This document shows, piece by piece, positions 22,686 to 36,480 of a DNA stretch of 64,000 bases (positions within the stretch are counted from its first letter, which is position 1; each line of letters starts with the position of its first letter). The stretch lies in contig CM067360.1 of the NCBI GenBank assembly GCA_034401795.1, forward strand, positions 120,412,743-120,476,742. Direction: 5' to 3'. The notes below the pieces were generated by a model. It searched no databases. It was given only the letters and a program-made list of their open reading frames with translations, and was not told the DNA's origin. Origin of the DNA: Chaetoderma sp. LZ-2023a (lineage: Eukaryota > Mollusca > Caudofoveata > Chaetodermatida > Chaetodermatidae). The position numbers were made by a program, and so were the translations under genes.

Positions 22686-23171
22686 GTGGAAGCACACCAA
22701 CAAGTGAACGACATGTTGCGGACTGGTATTATTGAAGCCTCAGCATCTCCATGGGCTAGCCCAATAGTACTAGCAGGCAAAAAGGACGGAACCTTGCAGT
22801 TTTATATTGACTACCGCCACCTTAATGACCGCAGCATCAAGGATGCTTATCCGTTACCTCGGATAGATCAGGCCTTGGATTCCTTGTCCGGAGCCAAGTG
22901 GTTTTGTACCCTTGACTTAGCTAGCGGTTACTGGCAAGTAGCCATGGATGAAGCTGACATGGAAAAGACCGCATTCGTTTGTAGGGATGGTCTTTTCCAA
23001 TTCCGCAAGAGGCCCTACGAATTGTGCAACGCTCCAGGAACCTTTGAACGACTCATTTAACAGGTATTAACCACCCTGCAATGGGAAATCTGTCTCTGTT
23101 ATATTGATGACGTAATAGTCTTCAGACCAACGTTTGAGCAAACCTTAAATAATTTGGACAGCGTGCTTTCC
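22686..23171 (+). pseudogene. Reverse transcriptase, fingers/palm (Ty3/gypsy type)
   Basis: IIEASASPWASPIVLAGKKDG (22,731 onwards), FYIDYRHLND, YPLPRIDQALD and FCTLDLASGYWQV (first catalytic Asp) are the conserved gypsy RT blocks. The catalytic YIDD box is at 23,100-23,111, in the same frame but after an in-frame TAA (23,058). The domain stops at about 23,171, where unrelated sequence is inserted; the thumb resumes at about 24,058. Confidence 0.85.
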
Positions 23172-24057
23172 TGATACCAGAGAGGGATAAGTTCCTCGAA
23201 GGGGTGTCGTGAACAGGTGGCAGTGGGCTCGCAATAGTCCGGAGGCACGTAAAATAAAGCTATAGGGCTGAGGAGATACTGAAGGCCCCCATGTCTAGTG
23301 AAGGATGATTTAACATCCTACTGTGGTACCGTCTAGTCGGCGTAATGTTCAGGCTACTGATATTTTTGGTCCATCCTGTCTCAGCAAGTGGACATACGTG
23401 GTATGTGGGATGACAATCCACACCCAGGACAGTCTCGGCAATTGCGTTGAGTTGTCGGGGGTGCTCTGCAGGCAAGGCCGGGGAAAACGGTCAAAGTTCG
23501 TATTCTGTTGGCAGATAGGTATGGATCAGACCGTCGGTTGCCCCTGAGCGTGAGCTCAGACGTGATCACTATCAACTGGGTCACCAGCCGGTCATCTTGG
23601 TCAAGTCAATACATTGGGTCAAGATGGCTTAATGTACAGTCAGGCCATGGCAAGCGTTCATATTGCGAGCCATGCCTCCCGTGATCAGAGGTCATGAAAA
23701 GTGATTCTTTGGGAAGCGGGAGGGTATATGCGTGAGAGGGGCATCATATGGAAGATCGTAGGCTATGTTCCTCAATCATGTTTCTTAGGCATGGTTCTCG
23801 ATCTCATGCTAGACTAGTGTCCTATCGATCATGTTTGGATAAGCCGGAGTCTCAGCAGGACTAGCTGTCCTACCGCTTGATTATAACTTCTTATAGGCAT
23901 AGTCCTTAATCTCATATGCATATGCGGGAACGGCACCTAGCCTAGGCTGCGTTCCTGCGTGAGGAGCTATGTGACATCCCGTGATGAAGACAGACCTCAC
24001 CGGGAAAGGCCAAAGGGTGTATAGTATTAGGAAATTGGCCCCTAATACTATTTAGCA
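23172..24057. mobile_element. 0.9-kb insertion splitting the pol RT region
   Basis: The RT frame is left just after the codons for NNLDSVLS and resumes about 885 bp later at RTANLKLKPKK, a pair of blocks that are adjacent in gypsy RTs. The insert has no ORF I recognise. Its right part carries an inverted repeat TAGTATTAGG...CCTAATACTA (about 24,019-24,050) six bases before a TTTAG, and CATATGCGGGAACGGCACC / GCTGCGTTCCTGCGTG near 23,930. The 3' hairpin is reminiscent of non-autonomous Helitrons, but the ends do not clearly satisfy TC...CTRR, so the class is unresolved. Confidence 0.5.
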
Positions 24058-24785
24058 TCCGCACGGCCAATTTGAAACTCAAACCCAAGAAATATCATCT
24101 CTTTAGACAGAGCGTTGAGTTCCTGGGACACATCATATCCGGTGATGGAGTGGCTACCCAGCCATCAAAAACTAAGGCAGGAGCGGAGTGGCCAACGCCC
24201 TCTCCAGTCACAGAGACACAGAGTTTTCTTGGCTTATGCCAGTACTATCGCGGTTATATCCGACATTTCAGTGAGATTGCTTCACCCCTCTACAAGATCA
24301 CTGAAAAAGATCGACCATTCGGGTTGACGAGTGAGTGTGAAGGCTCCTTCAAGGTGCTGAAGGAACTCTTGACGACCGCCCCGATTCTTGCTCATCCTAA
24401 TACAGACCTCGATTTCATCTTAGACACTAACGTGTCAGCTTATGCTATCGGCACGGTTCTATCTCAGGTCACAAAAGACGGAACGGAGCAGGTATTGGGT
24501 TATGGTTTACGTACTCTGAATAAAATGGAGAGAAAATATGCACCCACCAAGCAAGCACTACTAGCGGCGGTACATTTCGTCAAGAATTATAAACACTTTC
24601 TGTATGGGTGCACTTTTACACTCCGTACAGACCATGCCTCACTACGCTGGCTCAGGAACCTGAAAAATCTGGAGGGCCAGGTAGCGAGAAGGCAGGAATC
24701 CTTGCAGGCCTATAAATTGAACATTGTTCACTGTCCCGACAAATTGCATGGAAATGCTGATGCCCTCAGTAAAGTTGGCGCATAG
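24058..24785 (+). pseudogene. RT thumb/connection and RNase H (Ty3/gypsy type)
   Basis: EFLGHIISGDGV (24,117 on) marks the RT thumb, and FLGLCQYYRGYI the connection. The RNase H domain follows with DFILDTNVSAYAIGTVLSQ, KYAPTKQALLAAV, LRTDHASLRWL and HGNADALSK. The last three are classic RNase H blocks, with Glu replaced by Gln in the KYxxTExE position (TKQ). The 237-codon frame is open from 24,072. The role is degradation of the RNA strand during reverse transcription. Confidence 0.85.
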
Positions 24786-25410
24786 GCTGAACACGAAGAG
24801 GCCACCACCGTGACACAGTCAACACAGCCATCTCCGGAGTTCCCTGAATTGAGGTGCACAGAGTGGAATCCAGAGAAAATCGCACACCACCAAACAACAG
24901 ACGTGCAGACATGAAATTTATATGCGTGGATCGAGGAGGGAGTATGTTCTCTCAAGGAATCGGTAACACCACTATCCACCACGGCAAAATATTATTACCA
25001 ATGGTTCGAAGAATGTCAATTGATAAATAACATTCCGTACATTAATAACCATCTGGTAGTCCCGGAGAGTTATCGTGATCTTATTTTAAAACAACTACAT
25101 GATAACGCCGGGCATCTGGCCATTGAAAGTCCTGTTGCCCATACCAAATTGAGATTCCACTGGATCGGGATTCGCGATAGTGTCAAGGCATGGTTTGCCA
25201 AATGTATCCCATGCAAAAGACCGCAAAGTTGGCCAACACCATATCGCACCATCTCGAATTAAGATTGTTGGTGCAACATGGGAGCGAGTGGCTATCGACG
25301 TGCTCGGACATTTGAATACGATGGATGACGGAAATAAATACATCCTCGTATTACAAGACTACTTTACGAAGTGGGTAGAAACATTTGCTTTGCGAGACCA
25401 AGTCGTAAGA
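24786..25410 (+). pseudogene. Integrase zinc-binding domain and start of catalytic core, truncated
   Basis: LKQLHDNAGHL and KCIPCKR (about 25,091-25,230) form an HHCC-like zinc domain. The His spacing is shorter than usual. In the next frame VAIDVLGHL (first core Asp) and LVLQDYFTKWVE follow (25,290-25,382). Homology ends near 25,405, so the second Asp and the Glu of the DDE triad are missing. A stop after RNase H (24,783) and a frameshift near 25,235 also break it. Confidence 0.8.
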
Positions 25411-25925
25411 CCACACCCCCACCAAGGGACACCCATATCCACAGTCCCACCACCGCCCCAGATCCAACTCGTGTCTCTCATCTATACACCAAGTTCGGAA
25501 ATCACCGGCCTGGTGCATTTCACACTCCACTCATCGTCTGTTGACCGTCAATCTACAGATATGAGTGAGACTGCTGCTACAGAGGAGGAGGCATCCCGCA
25601 CTGCACCGACCAACATTACCTCCCACGGCGGGCAGGGAAGCAGCCTGTTCAGCAGACTCTTGGCTCAAATTTTCATGCTGTCTAAAAAGTACGACAGGAC
25701 ACCAACCGTCATGTAATGGGAGATGACCACATCCCCCTGTTCAAAGGCCACCCCATCCATTCAGCCTTCCATACCCCCCGTGAGCAGTCAGGACATTACA
25801 CCACAGACAGAACGTCATCACATACAGAACACACCTGCCCTCAAGGCTGGATACGTCAATTCGTCATTGCGCGTACATCACATGCATACTCGGCTATACT
25901 CAGCATAACAGAGATATTCAACACC
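25411..25925 (+). other. Pol 3' remnant, not recognised
   Basis: The integrase frame stays open to a TAA at 25,714 but turns into a Pro/His/Ser-rich sequence without integrase features. This may be a deletion junction. Short ORFs at 25,716-25,943 are probably chance. Confidence 0.35.
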
Positions 25926-27790
25926 AGCAACAACATCACTTAGCAGCACCTACCGGTGTTAATTAATTCCCGATAGAAACATAAAAATTCCCGCAACAGT
26001 TCCACCTGCACAAGATGCGAGAGAAAAAATATTTCCCGCAAACCCCCACCTCCCGCAATAACAACAGACTTGGCGTTCACCAGTGTGGAAAACTGGAATG
26101 CGCCCACTTCACTTTAACATTGGCATCATACAGCAGCCCGGACATCCCGACAACAACATTATCGTCAGCAAACAACAGCCAACAAATCTCCCGCACACAC
26201 CTTCTTATCTAGTTATGGGAGAACTAATCATATGGATATAAGGATTGCACTGCAGCCATCTACAGTATGCGTCACGGAAGGAACGTTTGTCCAACGTTCC
26301 TCCCCTTCCCTTTCCCCCGACGTCATACGGAAACAGTCAAAATCTACATACATCATATACACGTAATAACAATCGATATTATTAAGAGAGCAAGATGCCC
26401 GCATTGTCGTCAGTCACGAGTAGGATTTTACTACCGAAAAGTTGAATTCGATAATGGATTGATCAAAGTTACGACAGCATCCGACAGGTCATCTGTGCTC
26501 TAAAGTAACTCTGTCCCACCTATGGGCTCGGCCATTATAGAGCGAAATACCCTCAAGGTTCGATAAAGTTGACATCACGCTGCCTCCCCCATTCCCGCAC
26601 CTGGCAGCCATAAAAACGTCACCTTCACCACAGCGCAAGTATCATCCACAGATAACCAGCCACGCATATCAGATTCAAATCACCAACATGTCAGAAACAT
26701 AGACACTCAGGTTGACTGTCTTCACTATCTCCAAACGACGGCATTGTAAATTGTAACACTGTGTGCACCCACCTCCGGGTTGTACTGTAATTTAACCGTT
26801 ATTAAATGGTATTAATATGTCTGGTCTAGGCCGGTACGGAGCTAGTTCTACCCATCGAGGTGAAAGCTTGGCATCCCTTCCACTCGGAAAACGCAGCTAT
26901 CTTGTCGGGATCAGTAACCTTGATCTACCGCCTGAATAGATCTGTTTAAACCACACATCAAATTACTTACAACGTTACTGTTATATTTTTGATTAAGAAC
27001 ACAACTGCTCTACCGTGCTACAAATCATTAGCGCACGGGCCGGTAAAGCGGCATAAAAATCTAACAGTATAATTACAAGGAGGATTTCAAAAATTCTCTT
27101 CTCTGCATTCTAGTTCATAATCAACACGGGCTGAGAACTACCTTTACAGACAACTATAAGACGCATGTGTAAGAAACCACGCAAATAGGGACATTATTAT
27201 AAAACGAAATCTTGGTATAACATATATATATATATATATTTCCATATCTCGCATCTACAAAAGGCAACACCTCAGCAACAGTATCTCGGCCATCACCATA
27301 AATAGCACATATGTTTCCGATCAACCACGCGTTTCCAAGGGCCACGTAACTTTTACTACTATTTCCAGTAATTTGGATCAAATGCTTTAAACCAAAGAGC
27401 CGCCCAAATACGCAGTTACCACGGCGTGATGGAGGAGTGGCGAGGGTGAGTCGTGGTAATTACCGCTGACGTCACCAGGCTCCCACACACCTCATCGGGT
27501 GCTCCAGCCTAAAATTAAAACAGCCAAGTTTGTAAGCATCCATTCTGTAAAACCGCCTCACTCTAATTAAAAGGTGAGGCTCCGCGGGAATAAGTAGTAC
27601 CCTGTTGTTATGTTGATCGGAAAACTTTAAATGCACTAAAATAAGACTAAGTTAGTGAGCCTTTCCTCTTATAATTAAAAGTACTCCCTTTACATGGGAA
27701 GACTTAATCCAGTGACGATCAGAATGGAAAAAGGAGAAACTTTCCATATAGGGCTGACCGAATCACCTGTCAAACTTCCAGGTGTAGTCA
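25926..27790 (+). repeat. 3' module of the gypsy-like element, copy 1 (non-coding part)
   Basis: Aligns with 47,352-49,255. Shared landmarks: AACAACAGACT.GGC.TTCACCAG, CATCATACAGCAGCCCGGA, AAAAGTTGAATTCGATAATGG, GATCAAAGTTACGACAGCA, AAAGTAACTCTGTCCC, GGCTCGGCCATT, CATTAGCGCACGGGCCG, AAACCGC.TCACTCTAATTAAAAGG and AAAAGTACTCCCTTTA. No ORF is conserved between the copies here, so this is non-coding leader or regulatory sequence. A (TA)n run at 27,221-27,239 is copy-specific. Confidence 0.7.
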
Positions 27791-28037
27791 TCCGCCATCT
27801 ATGATGTCACCAAATAGTATAAAATGAGGAAGCGTGCTCTGAAACTTCGTCTTCCCGTCAAAACTCGACACCAGGGAAGAACAAATAGCATCAGGCTTCT
27901 TTTGTGTCGAAAACTAAATTCTGCTGTTCTTATTATTAGTTCATTATTACAATACTTGGCCTGGAAAGTTAAAAATGAAGGGATAGGGCTTAGGTTTTAA
28001 ATAAGGTTCCCGCAGCCAACTACCATGCGGGAACGAG
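27791..28037 (+). promoter_or_regulatory. Conserved TATA promoter and 5' UTR of the 3'-module ORF, copy 1
   Basis: GATGTCACC (27,803), a TATA box (TATAAAA, 27,818) and GAAACTTCGTCTTCCC about 30 bp downstream are conserved in copy 2 at 49,270-49,325. That is the expected spacing for a Pol II start. The 5' UTR ends in a perfect 9-bp stem (GTTCCCGCA 28,006 / TGCGGGAAC 28,026) just before ATG 28,038. An out-of-frame ATG lies inside the right arm (28,025). Confidence 0.55.
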
Positions 28038-28442
28038 ATGTCACTCCTCGAAGATTTAACATTGTCGGATTCGTCTGAAGAAGAATCGGTACCCATTTCA
28101 AAAAGATTCCCGTGCAGCTCGTTATCAGCTAACGGAGAACCCTGTACCAGAACTTTTACGAGAAAGTCCGACCGCACACTTCATGTTAACAAGGATCATC
28201 TCCAGACAGCCTGCTGCGTGACGTGTCAGTATCTCTATACCGCTACCCACTACGGAGTGACCCATGCGCTCCGTCATCATCACCGTGTGTTAGAAGTGGC
28301 ATTAGTTCCAGGGGAAGAAAATGAGGATCGTGCCATTTTAGCCACGCGCTTTGAATCTCGGTTTCCAGTTAAAGTTCTCCAGACCGAGAAGATGGCCCGC
28401 ACGAAAAATATTGACCGTAGACATACCAGCAGCAAGACGTGA
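28038..28442 (+). CDS. Two-C2H2-finger ORF of the 3' module, copy 1
   Basis: 134 codons from an ATG shared with copy 2. An acidic Ser-rich start (EDLTLSDSSEEE) is followed by finger 1 (C26-x9-C36-x12-H49-x4-H54, with CTRTFTRKSDRTLH) and finger 2 (C60-x2-C63-x12-H76-x3-H80, around YLYTATHYGVTHAL). A segment beginning MARTK (residue 119) comes before the stop. About 60% of residues match the 49,517 copy and the ligands are largely kept, which argues for past selection as protein. The same frame continues after this stop and a second one as a Pro/Thr-rich region, so the ORF was once longer. I do not recognise the family; DNA or RNA binding is inferred from the fingers. Confidence 0.6.
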   Translation: MSLLEDLTLSDSSEEESVPISKRFPCSSLSANGEPCTRTFTRKSDRTLHVNKDHLQTACCVTCQYLYTATHYGVTHALRHHHRVLEVALVPGEENEDRAILATRFESRFPVKVLQTEKMARTKNIDRRHTSSKT

Positions 28443-29290
28443 AATCCTACCCACAGCCACGTCGGGGAGCACTATGCCACTACACCACTCCTGAAGTGGA
28501 GCAAGAAGCATAAATCCTCCACATAATCCAGTCCGGCAGCACCCGCATCCGTAACCAGCCACAAAACTGCAGCCACTACTTCCGCACCCGTAGTGTCCGA
28601 AGCAATCTCAACCAGTCAGCTGATATCGGTAGTTATCACAACACCTACGGAGATGGAGATCCCAGTTTACACCCCCCCCCCCCCACCCCCACCCCAGTCA
28701 CCATCTCCTCCTGACCTGACCATAAACGAGGGAGCGGGACCATCGCAGCCTGCGTCCATTAGCATTACTCCAACCCGTGTCATCAAGCATCCACATCCCA
28801 GTCTTTCTGATCCAGCTATCAGGAAGGGAACTACTCCAGAACGACTATACGTGGGAAAAAGATCACTCACACGCAGGACATCCAGCCAGTGCCCAATGTT
28901 ACTGCAAATCGTCTCTTGGAGTATGCCAAGTCTCGGAGGATGCCATCACCTGCCATATCCGCTCCCGCATCATTGCCTCAGCCTATGATTGAACTCACCA
29001 CCATCGCCACGACAACCACCATAGCCACCACGACCATCACGAAGACCACAGCATCGACCGCCTCGACACCCATTAGGACCACCGCTGCCTTATGGACAAA
29101 TATTCTCGCACCTGCAGTAACTGTGAGAGACATTATAGATGCTCATATTCCCACCATCATCACTTCAGACATTTCCGAAAGTGCCAGTGATAATGAACGC
29201 ATCTCAGCATTAATAGTTCATCCACCGCGACCAACCACCATCAGTCGCGGGACCCAGACTCAGTGGGGAAATTTTGCAGCAGAGGTGTGA
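28443..29290 (+). pseudogene. C-terminal part of the two-finger protein, copy 1, broken
   Basis: After TGA 28,440 and a TAA near 28,522 the same frame reopens (28,593-28,988): Thr-rich, a PPPPPPP run, and PSLSDPAIRKGTTPERL. A frameshift near 28,870 moves the homology to the frame at 28,889-29,290 (PVPNVTANRLLEYAKSRRM, ASLPQPM), ending GTQTQWGNFAAEV. Copy 2 shares LADPAIREFMTPERL, PVPRTAASRLL and ASLPRPI. The conserved blocks suggest a second functional region, of unknown role. Confidence 0.5.
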
Positions 29291-30140
29291 TCATTTGTAA
29301 TACAACAAAACATCAGTGGTGCGATTCATGGAAACTTACTAATTATTAATTTATTTTTGAAATTCATTTCTTTTTATTATATATGTTGGATCAATTGAAT
29401 CCTGTCCCTAGGATGACTACGGTTATCCGACACAGCTGCGCAACTTAAGTTGCCCAGCTGTGTCCCACACAGAATGAGCAATGCGGACTCCGGTGTTGTA
29501 AGAACGTCGTGTGCGACGTAAAGAATACAACACCCTGCAGTGCAATAATGTCATAGTCCATTCCATAACTGTGGCAGAGTAAATACGGATTATGGTTGCA
29601 TTGTTTGTGACACCATTCCGTAAATTAATGTCTTTCTCATTATACAGCCAACTAACATGTGCTAGTGTTTTTGCGTGCCCACTCCAGCGGGCATGCTTCT
29701 ATTTATTGCTGTCTAGAATTGCCTATAGGCACGGCCATTTCGTGCATGGGATTGTGGGGCTGTGTCTCACGAGATCTCCATCGAGACGAGATTTAATAAT
29801 TCTTGGCGCGAAGACACGGCTCTATTTTTAGATTGCTGGATATCTCATAATTATTATCTTCATGCGGGTGGTTCATGGCGAGTTCTCTTATTTGTTCTGG
29901 TCCGACTGTAATAAAGTTTGCACAGCGATGACCGCTTAATTATTTTAATAAACAGCCAAAGGAACTCCAAATAACTACTCTAAATAAGTACTCTTCTTTT
30001 GCTGGAGGACTGCGTACAAAACATGTTTACCATTCCTTCTGCAGATGAAAGTACTCAAGCACACGGCCACTCGCAGCATCTCTTATATGTCCACTTTAGC
30101 ACTCTATCAAACTGACGACAAATGGCTTCTTGTGATGATC
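29291..30140. other. 3' flank, no gene; contains a strong palindrome
   Basis: GACACAGCTG-C-GCAACTT / AAGTTGC-C-CAGCTGTGTC at 29,429-29,464 is a 36-nt palindrome with a single mispair. A possible polyadenylation signal (AATAAAG) lies near 29,911. It may be the element's 3' end. A 79-codon ORF at 29,592-29,831 has no supporting features. Confidence 0.4.
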
Positions 30141-30147
30141 ATGAGAA

Positions 30148-30262
30148 ATGTCCATTTGCATTAGCTACTCGCTGGAGAACTTGTTTTGAAAGTTTACCAC
30201 TGGAATGACTGGTTGGATAACCGATCCTATAATTCCAGTAGTAAATTGCAAAAGAAAACCAC
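30148..30262. repeat. Family A palindrome, degraded
   Basis: GAAATGTCCATTTGCATTAG...TTTACCACTGGAATGACTGG, GGATAACCGATCC, then TTCCAGTAGTAAATTGC. The right arm is shortened compared with other copies. Confidence 0.6.
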
Positions 30263-30289
30263 AATGGTCTCTTGGACAGTAATTAGATA

Positions 30290-30861
30290 TAGGACATTTT
30301 TCTGTATATGACGTCATAATTATTTAGGTCAGATGTAGCTGGACGTCACAATCAAAATGTGTAATGAATGACGTATCTAGCTCCACCAGGAACATTGAAT
30401 AGCCAGTCAAGTATGCGAATTGCATGTCTTTACTATTTAGTCAACATGCTGTTGAATATTTTGAAACTAATTTGACTAGACGCTGTTCGAATTGTATGTC
30501 TTTGCTATTTATTCAACAGCCATTTTCTATGAAAATGGCTGGGTTCGATCTGTAACTGAAGGATATGACGTCATAATCAATTACTTCATATACAGGCTGA
30601 CGTCACAATCCAAAATGTGTAAATGAATGGCGTATCGAGCTCAGTCATGAACATTGAATAGCCTGGCAAGTGTACGAATTGTATGTCTTTACTGTTTAAT
30701 CAACATCGTGTTGAATATTTTGAAACTAATTTGACCTGGCGTTGTTGCGGCCAGAGGCAGCAAACCTTTAAAATCACCCAGTCAAATTAGTTTCAAAATA
30801 GTCATCAGCTTACCTGTATAGTTACCTTGAAATTGGAAGTCTGGGAATTCATTATTCAGCT
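30290..30861. repeat. Composite dispersed repeat containing family B palindromes
   Basis: Contains the family-B unit context: TATGACGTCATAAT...GACGTCACAAT..AAATGTGTAA.TGAATG, then GTACGAATTGTATGTCTTTACT, then GTTGAATATTTTGAAACTAATTTGAC. The first palindrome (30,450-30,500) has only a left arm. The second (30,712-30,810) is nearly complete around GGCAGCAAACC. Its right flank (TTACCTGTATAGTTACCTTGAAATTGGAAGTC) continues into the (TA)n and Tc1 insertion and recurs at 35,690. Confidence 0.65.
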
Positions 30862-33450
<2,589 letters not shown>

Positions 33451-33798
33451 TCCGGATTCAGTGACCGATTGATTAACCCATGGAAGTCATTTCAAGCAAC
33501 CGCCACCAAGATGTGACTTACTTGGGCACAATTGTGTGTTTTTCTAACAAAATCCTTTAGACTGTTTAACACCGAAATTTCAATATCTCAGATAAAGACA
33601 ACCATGCGAATATCTTTTTAATACTTTGACTGGTATGTCACCCCACCCTACCCACCTACTTATTACTATCATAGACCTGTATTGAGTATTGCAACAACAA
33701 CGACTGCCCATGTAAGCCTATCATCTTCTCTTAATGTATTTTAACCCTTTCATGAGGAGGCCGCCAAAACCGGCCTCTACAGTGATCTTGAGGATAGT

Positions 33799-33921
33799 AA
33801 TTTGCCGGTCAAGAAAAGATCGTTTTTGAAAATTCACCACTGAAATGACTGGCTCGATAATTGAGCCAGTCATTCCAATAGTAACTCTTCAAAACAGTCG
33901 TCTATTGGCCTGCAAATAGGC
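33799..33921. repeat. Family A palindrome
   Basis: TTTGCCGGTCAAGAAAAGA...AATTCACCACTGAAATGACTGGCTCGATAATTGAGCCAGTCATT...CAGTCGTCTATTGGCCTGCAAAT. The centre GGCTCGATAATTGAGCC is a clean palindrome. Confidence 0.75.
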
Positions 33922-34715
33922 ACTCAATAATATTTTTTTTTTATTCTTGACTCAATTTAGGTAATACAGGGTTAATAAATTGTGAGGACGACGATGATGT
34001 ACCATGTCTGTTTAACCTTTCCCGCATTGTATATTAGTATGATTCACATTTGTTGCATTCGAGATAGGGTAAAAATTACAGACTTGTTGCAGACAGTCTT
34101 GAGGCGTACTATGTGTGTGGTCAATTTCAAAAGAAAAACATGCATAATAATTTTGTAGAGGGCGAAAAAGTAGACAGAGTTCGCTAACAAATAATGAATC
34201 CATCTAAAAATAAAGGCTTGGCTTCTTCGAAACTACACCTCTAAAGTAATGACCGGTCATCTTCTTACGTTATCACAACGACTAGACTGTTACACCGACT
34301 CAACTTCGGATACCAGACAGACCGGGACCCAGTCTATCTCCGTAGCAGACTGTAAAAGCAACACTGTGGATCGTGAAATCGCTACGTCAATGGCTACTCA
34401 ATAGGCGCCTACATACGAGATACATTTCTCGATCTCGTATCGAAAGAGAACTCGCGGGATACGAATGAATAATGGATGTGTGATTATCAATAGTATCCTT
34501 TTGTCTTTAATCCATCCATGGGAATAAATCCCTGTAGGGCCAATGCAATTATGTAGCAGTATTGATAGACTACCAATGTTCCAATTTCCAGTCAAAACTA
34601 CTGTCAATAATATTGTAGAAGATTGTTGAATACAGAAATCAACCGAAGGTGTAGGCCTATGCATGTGCTAAGTTAAGAACGTCTACAGGAAATTCTGTCA
34701 CAGAATTCAACCATA
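33922..34715. other. No gene recognised
   Basis: AT-rich interval without splice-supported exons, long ORFs or clear repeats beyond short A/T runs. Confidence 0.4.
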
Positions 34716-35640
34716 TAGTTAGATAGGTATATCAATACGCTAATGAAGTAATGGATTGAGGTTAAAAAAATTGTTACCATGAAGTAATTTCGTAGTGTAC
34801 AATTTCATACCGAAAACTTTCTAAATCTCCGGTGATTCACAGGTTTCAGTTCCAAATTGTCTATGGTATGTTTAGCCCCATAATTTCACCTACATAGACT
34901 TGAGCCTTAATATACTAGGTATATTCCGAATCTAACACATTCTAGATGAAATAATTTTATTAGGCAAAAATTGGCTTAAATGTTGGGTTTTTCGTGCTTT
35001 TCGGTGCCGTACTGCCTGTATGTAATATGGTCGGCTCCAGAACTTCGCTCACATAGACGTAGAGGGATTTGAATACGATAGTTATATTGGGAATTAAAAA
35101 AAATTCGACCGAATTTTGGCAGATCTGCGGGTTTTCAATGCTCTACTATTCCCTGTCTGCAATAGGTTTGGCCACATAATTTCACCGATATGGTTAGATA
35201 GCGATATGAACACGCTAATGAATCTTGAGTTTTCTACCACGTAGTAATTTCATAATATTCAATTTAGTAGCCACGGACAGTTATCAAATGCCAACAATAT
35301 TTACTATATTCGGTATCAGAATGTCTGTTCTCGATATGTAATATTTTTTTTATATATGGATGTATATAACTCAATATGAGCTAGTGCTTTTGCACAATTC
35401 TACCATCAAGTAATCTCATCATAGGTAGTTACATACTTGCCGTATGGCCCCATTATAATATGGTTGGTTCACATTCACCACATTCAGATGGGTGTCGGTA
35501 TGTCCTCGTATATCGCTCATAATGGGTTCGGCCCCAGAGTGTCAGCCATATGTTTAGATAGGTATCGGCATACGCTTACGGAGTAGTGAGATTTAAAACT
35601 ATCTACCATGAAATAATTTCGGCTCTAATTTAGGCCGATT
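34716..35640. repeat. Duplicated block, copy 1, with satellite-like internal motif
   Basis: Matches 36,481-37,330 in order: GCCCCATAATTTCACC, ACATAGACTTGAGC, GGTCGGCTCCAGAACTT, CTACCACGTAGTAATTTC, TTGGTTCACATTCACCACATT and TATGTTTAGATAGGTATCGGCATA. A motif ATGGTTAGATAGNNATATNAATACGCTAAT recurs every 300-400 bp inside the block, so each copy is built from degenerate satellite-like units. Confidence 0.7.
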
Positions 35641-36480
35641 CATGGTTTGTCGTTGCACCCAGTCAAATTAGTTTCAAAATAGTCATCAGCTTACCTGTAT
35701 AGTTACCTTGAAATTGGAAGTCTGGGAATTCATTATTCAGCGTATATATAGACATCGATTCCAACACGCAAAAAAGGGGTGGAACTTAGCTAGAAATAGG
35801 TATGGCATACCTAGAAATGGATCCTTCTATTGAAATTGCCATGAGCAAATTGAGCATTACAGGGCTAATACCACTTGTTAATGCGTGGTCCACACAATAT
35901 GGACCACTTGTATTAAGAGAGCACCCGTATTTATAGGTCACATATTTTAACAAGGCCAATCATAGATTGTAGACCCTTGCCATCCCGAACGCACATAGAC
36001 CCGAATACAATACACTCATCCTCTGACGTAGCGAGGGTAATTAATACCACTTGCTAACGGGCCTTTTCAGGTTGTCTATCCATCATATTACGCCATATGA
36101 CGTCGTAATTAATTAAGTGACGCATAGGATAACGTCATAATAATGACGTCATGACTGACTCAATTTAGTCCATCTCAAATGCTTAATAATCTGACACGTT
36201 GTACGAATTGTATGTTTTTGTTATTTAATAAAAATGCTGTTGAATATTTTGAAAGTAATTTGACTGGCCGCTGTTGTTGCCATAGGCAGCAACAGGACCC
36301 AGTCAATTTAGTGTCAAAATATTCCATGGCTTAGCTGTATAGTTTTCTTGAAATTTACCGTCTAGTAGTTCAGAAATCCATCGATCCCAACTCGAGAGTG
36401 GTATGGGTGGAGTGTAGCTTAAGATAGGCAGGGCATAGCTAAACTGGAAAGGTTCATTGTATTAATAAACCACCACAGTT
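35641..36480. repeat. Paralogous block with the empty Tc1 site and a family B palindrome
   Basis: Collinear with 30,776-30,862 plus 32,807-33,450. Where the other copy carries (TA)n-Tc1-(TA)n, this one reads TTCAGCGTATATATAGACATCGATTCC. It includes a family B right arm at 35,658-35,690 and a full palindrome at 36,237-36,332 (GGCAGCAACAG centre). Confidence 0.8.

Noticed and set aside
25405..25716. Pro/Ser-rich frame after the integrase considered as an envelope-like ORF
   Set aside because: No signal peptide, no membrane segment, and it is a direct run-on of a truncated integrase.
25926..29990. 3' module considered as a plain 3' LTR of the gypsy-like element
   Set aside because: It does not align with the 13,700-18,500 promoter/leader segment, and it carries its own ORF and promoter.
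30520..30570. GGGTTCGATCTG considered as a tRNA/SINE B box
   Set aside because: No A box or cloverleaf partner at suitable spacing.
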